Assembly (NCBI GenBank): GCA_028281285.1
Contig: JANQKF010000009.1
Coordinates: 1-64,000 of the forward strand
Source of the DNA: Cyclobacteriaceae bacterium
Lineage (GTDB): Bacteria > Bacteroidota > Bacteroidia > Cytophagales > Cyclobacteriaceae
DNA: 64,000 nucleotides
Direction: 5' to 3'
The notes under the pieces were generated by a model that did no database searches, was not told the origin of the DNA, and was given only the letters and a program-made list of their open reading frames with translations. Below, in pieces: positions 53,881-62,462 of this stretch; the stretch's first letter is position 1, and each line of letters begins with the position of its first letter. The translations under genes and the position numbers were made by a program.

Positions 53881-56238
53881 CTAGTCTTTCAATGAGTTCA
53901 TTGGATTTTTGCCCAGAGCCCTGAATGTATGAAACAACACCGCAAGGCAAGTGACTCCGAACAAAGTAGTTATTGCAATTACAAAAGCATCTACCGGTAC
54001 ATTAATCCTATAGGCAAAGTCTTGCAACCAAAGTTGCGCCAGATAGTAGCCTGCCGGGCTGGCCACTAATAGGGTGACAAACAGAATGGTGAAAAATTCG
54101 CTGTAGATTATACCGATGATATTTCCATTGCTCGCTCCGAATATCTTTCTGATGCCCATTTCCTTGAACCTTTTCTGGACGACAAGCGATACCAAGCCAA
54201 ACACTCCAAGCCCTCCGATGATCAGCGAGATAATCATGGACATATTCCCAATATCTCCCCACACTTTCTCAGAAATGTAGAGTTGTTCTAAATCCTCAGT
54301 TAATAGCGAATGAGTGAACGGTTGTTCATAGGCTGTACCATACCAGAAATCCGATACCTCTTGAGCTACAAAATCATCTTCCGATGCATATTTGATTATC
54401 ATAAAATCCTCAAGATCCTCTCCCGGATGGATAACCAACGGTTGAATAGTATTGTGAAGCGTCTCGTAATTGAAATCCCGGATAACTCCCATAATGCGGT
54501 ATTCAATCCCCTCATTATAAAGAGGCATCCCTAGTGCCTCGAATGGTTCCCCCATTTCGAATGCGATGACCAAGGTTTCATTTACCACAACGGGTAAAAC
54601 TTCCGTGCTTTTTAGAAACTCGAAGTCAGTGCCGGCAAGAAGGTCGATTCCCAGAGTTTCAAAATAATCATCCCCAATCCAGGTTACATTCATCAGAATC
54701 GAATCCACTGAAGTGACTTCCGGCTTATAGTATTCACTGGCAAAAGGCCTCCCGGGTATGGCCATTGCTCGTGATGCAGAACTGACACCACCCACAGTCA
54801 TAATCTTATCCTTAAAGCTTTCGTAATTTCTATGAATCCCTCGATCCCTTATGGGCACCACCATCACCTTGTTTTGGTTGAAACCCAAATCCTTTGATTT
54901 TACAAAGGCTGCCTGACGATTAATTGTAAAGGCACCCACTATCAATATCACTGATACCACAAATTGGAAGATCATCAAACCCTTTCTGAGGTATCCTATT
55001 CTTCCGATGGTTACTACATTCAACAGCACATCGGTGAGTTCCATTCTCAGAATTACAATGGCGGGCGCTGTGCCAGAAATGGCCGCAATGGAAAAAATAG
55101 AAACTCCCAGTATCGTCCATATTTGCCATTGTCCGAATGGATCGAGCTTCAGGTGGGTATCAAGAAGTTCGTTGAATGGCATTAGACTCAAATTCAGAAT
55201 CAGGACGGCTATAGCTATAGCGAAGCTAATGGTCAGCATTGCCTCGAGAATGAATTGAAGAAATATCTGAGGCCCAAAAGCTCCGGATACCATTCGCACT
55301 CCCATTTCTTTCAGGCGTTCCACTGAAGAGGACACCGCAGAATTTATGTAGTTAATGGTAGCTAATATGATCACCACAATGGCAATGATGATTACAACTC
55401 TGACAAACATGATGTCACTTTGAGGCTCAATTTCAGCCAGGGCATCAGATTTCAGATGAATGTCCTTCATAGGCTGTAATTGAAGATTCTCATCCGGGAA
55501 TCGATCGGCCAACCAGTCCTGATAGATCAAATTGAATTCATTGACCTCCGTACCAGGCATCAGCCGGATATAGTTGAAAAAACCGTTATAACCTCCTGTC
55601 AATATATCATACCACATGACATGTCTTAGAGACGGCATAGACGCTAGAAAATCAAATTTGAAATGCGATCCAAACTCATCATTCTCCCTAACAATTCCGG
55701 AGACTACGAAGTCATGCTTCAGCTCATATCTCAGTATTTTTCCAATTGGATCCTCATCACCAAAATATTTGGTGGCCATGCGTTCAGTGATTACTAATGA
55801 AAATGGTTCGCTTAGCACCACACTTGGATCTCCAACAATGAGTTCAAACCCAAATACATCGAAAAACGAAGAATCAGCAAAAAGAAAATCCTTTTCATAA
55901 AACCCTTTGTCTTCCTGACTGAGCAAAGGAACATTCCAATGCTTAAACATAGTTGTCGAGTGAGTAACCTCAGGGAACTCATCAACGATCGAGAGCATAA
56001 TACGAGGACTCGATTTGGCTAGAATTTGGGTATTATCACCAAGGTCCTCAGATCGAAGTATTCTATAAGTGTTGGGGGTATCTTTATGAAAGTCATCATA
56101 GGACAATTCATATTGAGCGTAGAGCACAAGCAGTATTGTTGCGCTTATTCCTATTCCAAGACCGATAAGATTGACTGCGGTGGTTACACGTCTTTTAACG
56201 AGGTTTCTATAGGCGACTTTGAGATAGTTGAATAACAT
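53881..56238 (-). CDS. MacB/FtsX-type ABC transporter permease, no ATPase domain (third copy)
   Basis: From the ATG at 56238 the product has 785 residues and begins MLFNYLKVAYRNLVKRRVTTAVNLIGLGIG; a start at 56268 would add ten residues that no relative has. Architecture is as for the other two: TM1, MacB core, FtsX (VERLKEMGVRMVSGAFG), second MacB core and FtsX (RFKEMGIRKIFGASNGN), ending in NPMNSLKD. It is the most diverged of the three. No ATPase, TolC or adaptor gene is nearby. The AraC gene lies downstream on the same strand. Confidence 0.92.
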   Translation of the reverse strand: MLFNYLKVAYRNLVKRRVTTAVNLIGLGIGISATILLVLYAQYELSYDDFHKDTPNTYRILRSEDLGDNTQILAKSSPRIMLSIVDEFPEVTHSTTMFKHWNVPLLSQEDKGFYEKDFLFADSSFFDVFGFELIVGDPSVVLSEPFSLVITERMATKYFGDEDPIGKILRYELKHDFVVSGIVRENDEFGSHFKFDFLASMPSLRHVMWYDILTGGYNGFFNYIRLMPGTEVNEFNLIYQDWLADRFPDENLQLQPMKDIHLKSDALAEIEPQSDIMFVRVVIIIAIVVIILATINYINSAVSSSVERLKEMGVRMVSGAFGPQIFLQFILEAMLTISFAIAIAVLILNLSLMPFNELLDTHLKLDPFGQWQIWTILGVSIFSIAAISGTAPAIVILRMELTDVLLNVVTIGRIGYLRKGLMIFQFVVSVILIVGAFTINRQAAFVKSKDLGFNQNKVMVVPIRDRGIHRNYESFKDKIMTVGGVSSASRAMAIPGRPFASEYYKPEVTSVDSILMNVTWIGDDYFETLGIDLLAGTDFEFLKSTEVLPVVVNETLVIAFEMGEPFEALGMPLYNEGIEYRIMGVIRDFNYETLHNTIQPLVIHPGEDLEDFMIIKYASEDDFVAQEVSDFWYGTAYEQPFTHSLLTEDLEQLYISEKVWGDIGNMSMIISLIIGGLGVFGLVSLVVQKRFKEMGIRKIFGASNGNIIGIIYSEFFTILFVTLLVASPAGYYLAQLWLQDFAYRINVPVDAFVIAITTLFGVTCLAVLFHTFRALGKNPMNSLKD

Positions 56239-56492
56239 AAAGGAACCTGCTCTCGCAGAATTGGTCACAGTTTATCAAAAAAAATACCAAAAGCCAGAAA
56301 CTTACTCTGGAAAGCCTCAGCGTCCTTTATAGAGAAATGATTTTTAGCTTTTACTCAAAATATGACCGCTATCGTTCAATAGTTTGATCGATGCCGTACA
56401 AGGCAACGACCAATTTCACACGGAAAACAGAAGGGTCATAGTATACAGAATGCCTTTTAACACGAGTAAATAGAATACTCATATTAAGGAAC

Positions 56493-56521
56493 AAAAAGAG
56501 CCTTGTCAAAAGACAAGGCTC
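56493..56521 (-). terminator. Intrinsic terminator after tRNA-Arg
   Basis: On the minus strand a perfect 10-bp stem (GAGCCTTGTC at 56498-56507 with GACAAGGCTC at 56512-56521, loop of 4) is followed by five T. It starts 12 bp after the tRNA 3' end. Confidence 0.9.
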
Positions 56522-56533
56522 TCTCACTTCGAG

Positions 56534-56607
56534 TGAACTCGGAGGGAGTCGAACCCCCAACCTCCTGGGCCGTAACCAGGTGCTCTATCCAGTTAAGCTA
56601 CGAGTCC
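56534..56607 (-). tRNA. tRNA-Arg (anticodon ACG)
   Basis: The 74-base cloverleaf has an acceptor stem GGACTCG/CGAGTTC (one G-U pair), a D-arm, an anticodon stem CCTGG/CCAGG with loop TTACGGC giving anticodon ACG (A34 expected to become inosine), a variable loop AGGTT, and a T-arm with TTCGACT loop. The discriminator is A and CCA is not encoded. It reads CGU, CGC and CGA codons. Confidence 0.96.
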
Positions 56608-56646
56608 AATACAGTTACGCGTTAAAAACCGTTAAAAAACGGAGTG

Positions 56647-56676
56647 CAAAGGTAATTAAATATCCATATTCCCAAA
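56647..56676 (-). promoter_or_regulatory. Promoter of tRNA-Arg
   Basis: Minus strand: TTTG (56673-56676), 18-bp spacer, TACCTTTG (56647-56654), the full -33/-7 pattern. It lies 40 bp upstream of the mature 5' end. Confidence 0.75.
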
Positions 56677-56704
56677 AGGAGCTATTAATACTTTTAAAAA
56701 ATAC

Positions 56705-56712
56705 TATCTTTG
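56705..56712 (+). promoter_or_regulatory. -7 box of the outer membrane beta-barrel gene
   Basis: TATCTTTG matches TAnnTTTG exactly and lies 31 bp before the start codon at 56744. Confidence 0.6.
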
Positions 56713-56743
56713 CCACGCTTACAGAAAGAACGATTTTGAACCT

Positions 56744-57448
56744 ATGCGGAAGTTAGCAGTAGCGATTATTGGAGTTTTATTCCTTTCATTTAATTCAGCA
56801 GCCCAAAGACCAGATTTACCTGGCCATCTTATCATCGATTGGGGACTCAATAGCTGGGCTACAGTACCGGTCACAGCAGAAATGAATACCTGGCAATCAA
56901 AGACTGTTAACATTGCATACTACTATGATTTTGCAATTGGAAGTAAAGGATTCACTTTCACTCCAGGTTTTGGATTAGGACTAGAGCGCTATGCCTTTGA
57001 TAATCAGACCACTCTTACTTCTACTACCACTGGAGGTGTTCGTGCAATTTCTGTTACTCCATTGAATACCATCTACACCACCGCCACCAGTTTTGGCAAA
57101 AGCAAATTAGGGCTGGGGTACATTGATATCCCCGTAGAATTCAGATATTATACAAGTGGGAATGATTATGGGAGAGGTTTTCGCGTAGCTCTTGGAGGAA
57201 AAGTTGGCTTGCTCTATTCTTCATTCACCAAAGTCAAACTTGAGGATGCCCTTGCTGACAACCGTACGGTTAAGGATCGACAAGACCTCGGTATTAATCG
57301 AGTCCGATACGGCATACAAGGAAGAGTCGGATTCGGAGGATTCAGTTTGTTCGGATATTACGAACTCTCCAAAAAATTTGATGTGCCCCCTCTTGGCGGA
57401 GCGAATACACAAACGCTGACCATAGGAATTTCCCTTACCGGATTTTAA
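56744..57448 (+). CDS. Outer membrane beta-barrel protein, PorT-like
   Basis: The 234-residue protein has a signal peptide (MRKLAVAIIGVLFLSFNSAAQ) and a series of amphipathic beta strands ending in LTIGISLTGF, with a terminal aromatic residue as required for barrel insertion. Its central IPVEFRYYTSGN and FRVALGGKVGLLYSSF blocks are typical of small OMP_b-brl/PorT-like proteins of Bacteroidota. Such barrels serve in T9SS assembly or envelope integrity, but this copy cannot be assigned. The stop codon overlaps that of the convergent enoyl-CoA hydratase. Confidence 0.86.
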   Translation: MRKLAVAIIGVLFLSFNSAAQRPDLPGHLIIDWGLNSWATVPVTAEMNTWQSKTVNIAYYYDFAIGSKGFTFTPGFGLGLERYAFDNQTTLTSTTTGGVRAISVTPLNTIYTTATSFGKSKLGLGYIDIPVEFRYYTSGNDYGRGFRVALGGKVGLLYSSFTKVKLEDALADNRTVKDRQDLGINRVRYGIQGRVGFGGFSLFGYYELSKKFDVPPLGGANTQTLTIGISLTGF

Positions 57449-58224
57449 TTGCCTTTGAATTCAGGCAATCTCTTTTCCAGGAAGGCGGTCACTCCTTCCT
57501 TGTGATCATTGGTAGCACCCGCGATATCCTGGCAGTAGGCCTCATAATCGAGCATTTCCTCTAGACTGCTTGACTGCGACTTGTTCAACATTTTCTTCAT
57601 CAGGCCAATAGCCTTAGTAGGCGCTTTCGAATAGAAGTCAGTGTATTTTTTAACTGCACCATCAAGTTCTTCCAACGGAACAGACTTGGATACCAACCCC
57701 ATCGCTTCTGCTTCTTTTCCAGACACTCTTGTTCCCATCGTGGCTAATTCAAACGCCTTAGCTGAGCCCACCAACCTTGGCAGGAAATATGAAGACCCTG
57801 AATCCAGAACCAATCCAATATTGACAAACACCTCGATAAGTTTAGCCTCATCAGCAGCTACAATTATATCGCAGGCCAAAGCAAACGAACAACCTGCACC
57901 GGCCGCTACACCATTCAAACGACACACCACGGGTTTTGGCATATTTCGTATTCCCTTGATTATGGGGTTGTATCTTTTATGAATTGAATCCGAAAAAGAA
58001 CGGTTTGGTTCTGCAGCAGAGGCCTTTAAATCCTGTCCGGAACAGAAAGCTTTGCCTTCTCCTGTGAGTACCACCACTCTGACTTCATTATCTTTTTTTG
58101 CTTCTTTCAAAGCAGCCTGAAGCTCAAATGTGATCTCGTTATTTAATGCGTTGTATACTTCAGGTCTGTCAAGGGTAATGGTAGCTACACCATCCTGCTT
58201 CTCATATTTCAAAAACTCAAACAT
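57445..58224 (-). CDS. Enoyl-CoA hydratase/isomerase, PaaG-like
   Basis: The 259-residue crotonase has the oxyanion-hole regions GKAFCSGQDLKA (about 57-68) and GVAAGAGCSFALACDI (about 105-120), and the segment EVFVNIGLVLDSGSSYFLPRLVG (about 132-154), which holds the catalytic Asp of the PaaG isomerase type (DSG). PaaG isomerises the epoxide of phenylacetyl-CoA in aerobic phenylacetate degradation. No other paa gene is in the window, so a general enoyl-CoA isomerase role is also possible. It is the third gene of the rpoN operon (3-bp gap). Confidence 0.88.
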   Translation of the reverse strand: MFEFLKYEKQDGVATITLDRPEVYNALNNEITFELQAALKEAKKDNEVRVVVLTGEGKAFCSGQDLKASAAEPNRSFSDSIHKRYNPIIKGIRNMPKPVVCRLNGVAAGAGCSFALACDIIVAADEAKLIEVFVNIGLVLDSGSSYFLPRLVGSAKAFELATMGTRVSGKEAEAMGLVSKSVPLEELDGAVKKYTDFYSKAPTKAIGLMKKMLNKSQSSSLEEMLDYEAYCQDIAGATNDHKEGVTAFLEKRLPEFKGN

Positions 58225-58227
58225 AGG

Positions 58228-58845
58228 CTAAACGAAGAAATAGATTGAACCATAACAAATTACAAATCCCAGCAAAGCACCACCAATTATTTCAGCCGGT
58301 TTGTGCGCATTTAAATACAAGCGGGCCCACATGACAATTCCCATAATTGCCACTGCCCCAACCAAAGGTAAGAGTAGGCTATTCGCTCCTGCATATTCAA
58401 TCGAGTAAACCACTGCGAAACCTACCACCCCTGTGACCCCCGCACTATGAGCGCTGATCTTCCAAAAAAAGGTGACCAGATTAGTCAATATAACTACAGT
58501 GGTCATCGCTATCAAAGTCGCTGATAACAAATTATTAAGCGGTAACTGTCGATGGAAAAGAACTGTAACGAGAATATAAAAGATTGATATAAACGCAAAT
58601 GGTAAAAACCGCTCTCTTCTTGTCGTCATTTGCAAGTCCTTGATGAGCTTTGTATAGCGAAACATCAATATTGTACAAACCGGTATAAGGCAGGTTGTCA
58701 GGAAAATCAAGGAGATCACAGTCCATTGACCTCTTTCCGTAAGGTTAGTGCTGTTGTCAATGTGAAACAATACCATATAAAAGACCAGTGATGGCATCAA
58801 CAATGGCTGAAGAATGGCAGAAACAATATGGGCAAGTGTTCTCAA
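58228..58845 (-). CDS. PAP2-like membrane protein
   Basis: The 205-residue protein has about six TM segments. It has a partial PAP2 signature: WKISAHSAGVTGVVG (motif 2-like SGH replaced by SAH) and ARLYLNAHKPAEIIGGALLG (motif 3-like, with the H-x-P-x-E in place of the canonical SR-x5-H-x3-D). The lysine-rich first motif is not obvious. So it is likely a diverged or inactive acid phosphatase/lipid phosphatase. It starts 1 bp after the rpoN stop and is co-transcribed with it. Confidence 0.8.
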   Translation of the reverse strand: MRTLAHIVSAILQPLLMPSLVFYMVLFHIDNSTNLTERGQWTVISLIFLTTCLIPVCTILMFRYTKLIKDLQMTTRRERFLPFAFISIFYILVTVLFHRQLPLNNLLSATLIAMTTVVILTNLVTFFWKISAHSAGVTGVVGFAVVYSIEYAGANSLLLPLVGAVAIMGIVMWARLYLNAHKPAEIIGGALLGFVICYGSIYFFV

Positions 58846-58846
58846 A

Positions 58847-60307
58847 TTACAGTTCTTTCCTGAGTCTGGCCACTGGAATATTAAGTTGTTCCCGATACTT
58901 GGCCACTGTACGCCTGGCTATATTATATCCCTTTGCCTTTAGTGATTTTTCCAGTTTGTCATCTGAAAGAGGCTTTTTCTTATCCTCAGCATCAATGAGT
59001 TGTTGAAGCACGTTTTTAACCTCTCGACTACTTACGTCTTCTCCCGAAGAAGTGCTAATTCCTTCTGAGAAGAAGTATTTCAATGGAAATATCCCGAAAT
59101 CAGTTTGGACTGATTTTGAGTTAGCCACTCGGGAAACAGTGGATATATCCATATTAATCTCGTTCGCAATATCCTTTAAGATCATTGGTCTTAATTTCGT
59201 CTCATCACCTTCCAAAAAGAAATCGTACTGATACCGAACAATGGCATCCATTGTTCTTAACAGGGTATTTTGCCTCTGTTTGATGGCATCGATAAACCAA
59301 CGTGCAGCATCGAGTTTTTGCTTTACGAATGATACTGTCTCCCTTAGCTTCTTGTCCTTCTTATCACTCTTGTCATAAGCACTGAACATATCCGAATAAG
59401 ACTGACTGACTCTCAGTTCAGGTGCGTTCCTTGAATTCAGAGTCAAATCCATCTTTCCGTTGTCATTACTAAGCAAGAAATCTGGAATTAAGTATTGGGT
59501 CTTTACCAACCCACCTGATATTCCACCAGGCTTAGGGTTCAATTTCGTTATCGCTGATATGGCATCTTTGAGAAGTGACTCATCTTCGAGATTTAACTTC
59601 TTTACAATCTTGTCGTAGTGTTTTTTGGTGAATTCATCGAAGCAAAAGGTCAAGATATTGATGGCCGCTTCAATGACTTCATCCGGATTATCCTCATCCT
59701 GTTTTCTGGCTAATTGTAGTAACAGACATTCTTTAAGATTTCTGGCTGCAATACCCGGAGGGTCAAAAGTTTGAATGTTGGACAGGATTTCTTCCAACTC
59801 CTCGATATCTGTTTCAATGTTTTGAGAAAAAGCAAGATCATTGACAATTGCGTCCAATTCTCTTCGGATATAACCATCACTTTCTATACTTCCAATCAGT
59901 TGTTTTGCAATCAACTCCAGGCGTTCTTCCAGACCCAGAAAACCTAATTGCATCTCCAACTGATCATTCAGTGTGGCCTGCATTGCAATTGGAATCTCAC
60001 GGTCCTCATCCTCAGAGTAATTGCCATCACCCTGCATTTTATAACCCGAGAAGTCATCATCTCCCAGGTAATCTTCCACATTCAGGTCTTCCGTAGAACT
60101 CAGCTCCCCATCTCCGATATCATCGACTTCAGTTTCAGCCTGAACTTCGGGTTCCTCTCGACCTTCTTCCAGTGCCGGATTAATCTCAAGTTCCTCCTCT
60201 ACCCTTGCATCCAATTCCGCTGTTGGCACCTGCAAGAGCTTAATGAACTGAATCTGTTGAGGAGACAGTTTCTGACTGAGGGTTTGACTTAAACTGAGTT
60301 TTTGCAT
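58847..60307 (-). CDS. rpoN: RNA polymerase sigma-54 factor
   Basis: The 486-residue factor has region I (Gln-rich start MQKLSLSQTLSQKLSPQQIQFIKLLQ), an acidic region II (about 45-115), a core-binding region and the C-terminal RpoN box ARRTVAKYRE (about 464-473). It directs core polymerase to -24/-12 promoters and needs AAA+ activators such as the one at 29704. It is the first gene of an operon with the PAP2 protein (1-bp gap) and an enoyl-CoA hydratase. A -7 box (60337-60344, TAACTTTG on the minus strand) lies upstream. Confidence 0.97.
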   Translation of the reverse strand: MQKLSLSQTLSQKLSPQQIQFIKLLQVPTAELDARVEEELEINPALEEGREEPEVQAETEVDDIGDGELSSTEDLNVEDYLGDDDFSGYKMQGDGNYSEDEDREIPIAMQATLNDQLEMQLGFLGLEERLELIAKQLIGSIESDGYIRRELDAIVNDLAFSQNIETDIEELEEILSNIQTFDPPGIAARNLKECLLLQLARKQDEDNPDEVIEAAINILTFCFDEFTKKHYDKIVKKLNLEDESLLKDAISAITKLNPKPGGISGGLVKTQYLIPDFLLSNDNGKMDLTLNSRNAPELRVSQSYSDMFSAYDKSDKKDKKLRETVSFVKQKLDAARWFIDAIKQRQNTLLRTMDAIVRYQYDFFLEGDETKLRPMILKDIANEINMDISTVSRVANSKSVQTDFGIFPLKYFFSEGISTSSGEDVSSREVKNVLQQLIDAEDKKKPLSDDKLEKSLKAKGYNIARRTVAKYREQLNIPVARLRKEL

Positions 60308-60336
60308 TTGGTTGAAAGGCTTTCTTTCAATTCACT

Positions 60337-60344
60337 CAAAGTTA
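60337..60344 (-). promoter_or_regulatory. -7 box of the rpoN operon
   Basis: Minus strand TAACTTTG is an exact TAnnTTTG, 30 bp upstream of the rpoN start codon. No -33 TTG is seen at the proper distance. Confidence 0.55.
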
Positions 60345-60501
60345 AAATAAAGTGGATTGAATCACGGTAATTAAGCGAACATTTTATCAAAAACCGTGCA
60401 AAAAATTAAAAACAGCTCTCATTACTTGTATTCGACATTAATTCGACAAATGAGCCCCTCGTTTCCCCCTATTCAAACTCTGCCTTTTTCGGGTTATTCA
60501 G

Positions 60502-60532
60502 TTGTTAATCAATGGAAAAAATGGTTGCTTTG
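60502..60532 (+). promoter_or_regulatory. Promoter of asnS; decides its start
   Basis: TTG (60502-60504) is followed after 20 bp by TTGCTTTG (60525-60532), one base off TAnnTTTG. The transcript would begin near 60539, so the ATG at 60567 is the real start rather than the upstream ATG at 60396. Confidence 0.6.
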
Positions 60533-60566
60533 CGGTCAATTTATTGGAATCATTTTTAGAAGAGTC

Positions 60567-62012
60567 ATGAAGACAAAAAGAACTAAGATCAAATCCCTTT
60601 TGGATTCTCCGGAAATCGGAGCAGAGATCAATGTAAAAGGCTGGGTAAGAACTAAGCGAGGAAATAAGTTCTTGAATTTCATCGCTTTGAATGATGGCTC
60701 TTCTATTAATAGCCTCCAAATTGTCGTTGATCTTGAAAAGTTCTCTGAGGAGCTGATGAAAGATGTGACTACTGGGGCATGTCTATCCGTAAACGGGAAG
60801 GTTGCCAAATCACAGGGAGCAGGTCAATCTGTGGAGATCCAAGCTTCAGAAATTAAGGTTCTGGGTGTTGCCGATCCTGAAGCATACCCCCTACAACCAA
60901 AAAAACATTCCTTTGAGTTCTTGAGGGAAATTGCTCATTTGAGACCACGAACAAATACGTTTGGTGCGGTTTTCAGAATAAGACATGCAATGGCTTTTGC
61001 CGTGCATAAGTTTTTCAACGACAAAGGCTTTTACTATTGGCACTCCCCTATCATCACAGGGTCAGATGCGGAAGGGGCAGGTGAAATGTTCAGAGTTACG
61101 ACCTTGGATCCTGCCAATACTCCAAAAAATGAAGACGGATCGATAGACTATAGGCAGGACTTCTTTGAAACGGAATCCAACCTAACTGTTTCAGGACAAT
61201 TAGAAGGCGAATTGGGCGCACTAGCGCTTTCTGACATCTACACATTTGGTCCTACTTTCCGTGCGGAAAATTCAAACACCAGCCGTCATTTGGCAGAATT
61301 CTGGATGATAGAACCAGAAATGGCCTTTTATGACCTCGAAGATAATATGGACCTTGCGGAGGAATTTCTAAAGTATTTGGTCCAATATGCACTTGACCAC
61401 TGTGCCGAAGATTTGACCTTCCTGGAAAAACGGCTCATCGATGAGGAAAAAAATAAGCCTGCGGTTGAACGTAGCGAAATGACCTTGACGGAGAAGTTAC
61501 GTTTTGTGGCGGAAAACGATTTTGAGCGATTAACCTATACCGAGGCAATTGACATTTTAAGGAACTCCAAGCCAAATAAGAAAGGGAAGTTTCAATTTCC
61601 AATTGATGGTTGGGGCGCTGACCTTCAGTCAGAACATGAACGATATCTTGTTGAGAAGCATTTTAAGAAACCCGTAATTCTAATTGACTATCCTAAGGAG
61701 ATCAAGTCTTTCTACATGCGAGTTAATGAGGATGGAAAAACTGTTGGAGCTATGGATGTTCTATTTCCCGGTGTGGGTGAAATAGTAGGTGGATCTCAAC
61801 GAGAAGAGCGACTCGATGTGCTTCTTGCCAAGATGGATGAGATGAATATCCCAAAGGATGAAATGGATTGGTTCCTCGATACGCGCAGATTCGGCACTGC
61901 TCCGCACAGCGGGTTTGGCTTGGGCTTCGAGCGACTCATTATTTTCGTGACTGGAATGAGCAACATCCGAGATGTAATCCCTTTCCCAAGGTCTGCCGGA
62001 AGCATGTATTAA
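60567..62012 (+). CDS. asnS: Asparagine--tRNA ligase
   Basis: The 481-residue class IIb synthetase charges tRNA-Asn. The N-terminal OB fold begins [15 protein letters not shown] with [23 protein letters not shown]. The catalytic domain has motif 2 ([22 protein letters not shown]) and motif 3 ([27 protein letters not shown]). An open frame extends 57 codons upstream, but that stretch does not resemble the family and the promoter lies within it. It stands as its own unit; no terminator follows on its strand, and the hairpin at 62016-62033 faces the other way. Confidence 0.97.
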   Translation: MKTKRTKIKSLLDSPEIGAEINVKGWVRTKRGNKFLNFIALNDGSSINSLQIVVDLEKFSEELMKDVTTGACLSVNGKVAKSQGAGQSVEIQASEIKVLGVADPEAYPLQPKKHSFEFLREIAHLRPRTNTFGAVFRIRHAMAFAVHKFFNDKGFYYWHSPIITGSDAEGAGEMFRVTTLDPANTPKNEDGSIDYRQDFFETESNLTVSGQLEGELGALALSDIYTFGPTFRAENSNTSRHLAEFWMIEPEMAFYDLEDNMDLAEEFLKYLVQYALDHCAEDLTFLEKRLIDEEKNKPAVERSEMTLTEKLRFVAENDFERLTYTEAIDILRNSKPNKKGKFQFPIDGWGADLQSEHERYLVEKHFKKPVILIDYPKEIKSFYMRVNEDGKTVGAMDVLFPGVGEIVGGSQREERLDVLLAKMDEMNIPKDEMDWFLDTRRFGTAPHSGFGLGFERLIIFVTGMSNIRDVIPFPRSAGSMY

Positions 62013-62033
62013 AAAAAGCGGCCTAGGCCGCTT
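62011..62033 (-). terminator. Intrinsic terminator of the T9SS-CTD-like gene
   Basis: AAGCGGCC (62016-62023) and GGCCGCTT (62026-62033) form a compact GC-rich hairpin. On the minus strand it is followed by a run of seven T (62011-62017). Confidence 0.8.
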
Positions 62034-62036
62034 ACG

Positions 62037-62408
62037 TCATTTCTTTGAGAATCTTACCGTCTGTTGGAATTTGGACCGATCATCTCTGACCAGAACCAGA
62101 TAATATCCAGGTGGATATTCTTTAACGTCAACACGATGCTTTTTGTCTTCAAGCTTTTCGACATCCAGCCTCATTTGACTACCAACAATATTTCGAATTT
62201 CAATCTTTGGACTCTTTAAATCTAATTTGGATAGATCGACCGTTAAATAATCAGAAGTGGGATTGGGGAAAACTTCTACCTTAACCTTATCAGATTTAGC
62301 AACTGCAGGATTGTTCACGTCTTGAGCACTGACACTCACGCATAACATCAGGAAGGCACCCAATAGCAGTATTCTTGTGAATGATATGTTCTGGTTGAAA
62401 GTAGTCAT
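62037..62408 (-). CDS. Tiny secreted protein consisting mainly of a T9SS type A C-terminal sorting-like domain
   Basis: The 123-residue protein has a signal peptide ending near VSAQ (residues 26-29). The mature part is about 95 residues, of which nearly all (about 44-123) match the type IX secretion C-terminal domain pattern (TIGR04183-like): VEVFPNPTSDYLTVDLS, IEIRNIVGSQM and YPPGYYLVLVRDDRSKFQQTVRFSKK. There is practically no cargo before it. It may be a secreted minimal anchor or a decoy substrate, or may act without secretion by T9SS. The gene has its own terminator and no T9SS gene is nearby. Confidence 0.82.
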   Translation of the reverse strand: MTTFNQNISFTRILLLGAFLMLCVSVSAQDVNNPAVAKSDKVKVEVFPNPTSDYLTVDLSKLDLKSPKIEIRNIVGSQMRLDVEKLEDKKHRVDVKEYPPGYYLVLVRDDRSKFQQTVRFSKK

Positions 62409-62462
62409 TTAGTACATAGACAGCTTTTCAGGCGTCAAGGTTTAGATAAAGTTAAACTTTTT

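Noticed and set aside
56239-56268. Longer start for the third permease
   Set aside because: The ten extra residues precede the standard MacB-type N-terminus that all relatives share.
56369-56530. Minus-strand open frame between the third permease and tRNA-Arg
   Set aside because: It contains the tRNA terminator and has no recognisable protein features.
60396-60566. Upstream extension of the asnS frame by 57 codons
   Set aside because: The extension lacks similarity to the AsnS N-terminus, and a promoter (60502-60532) lies inside it.
62016-62033. Hairpin after asnS as terminator of asnS
   Set aside because: The T-tract exists only on the minus strand, so it belongs to the convergent small gene.
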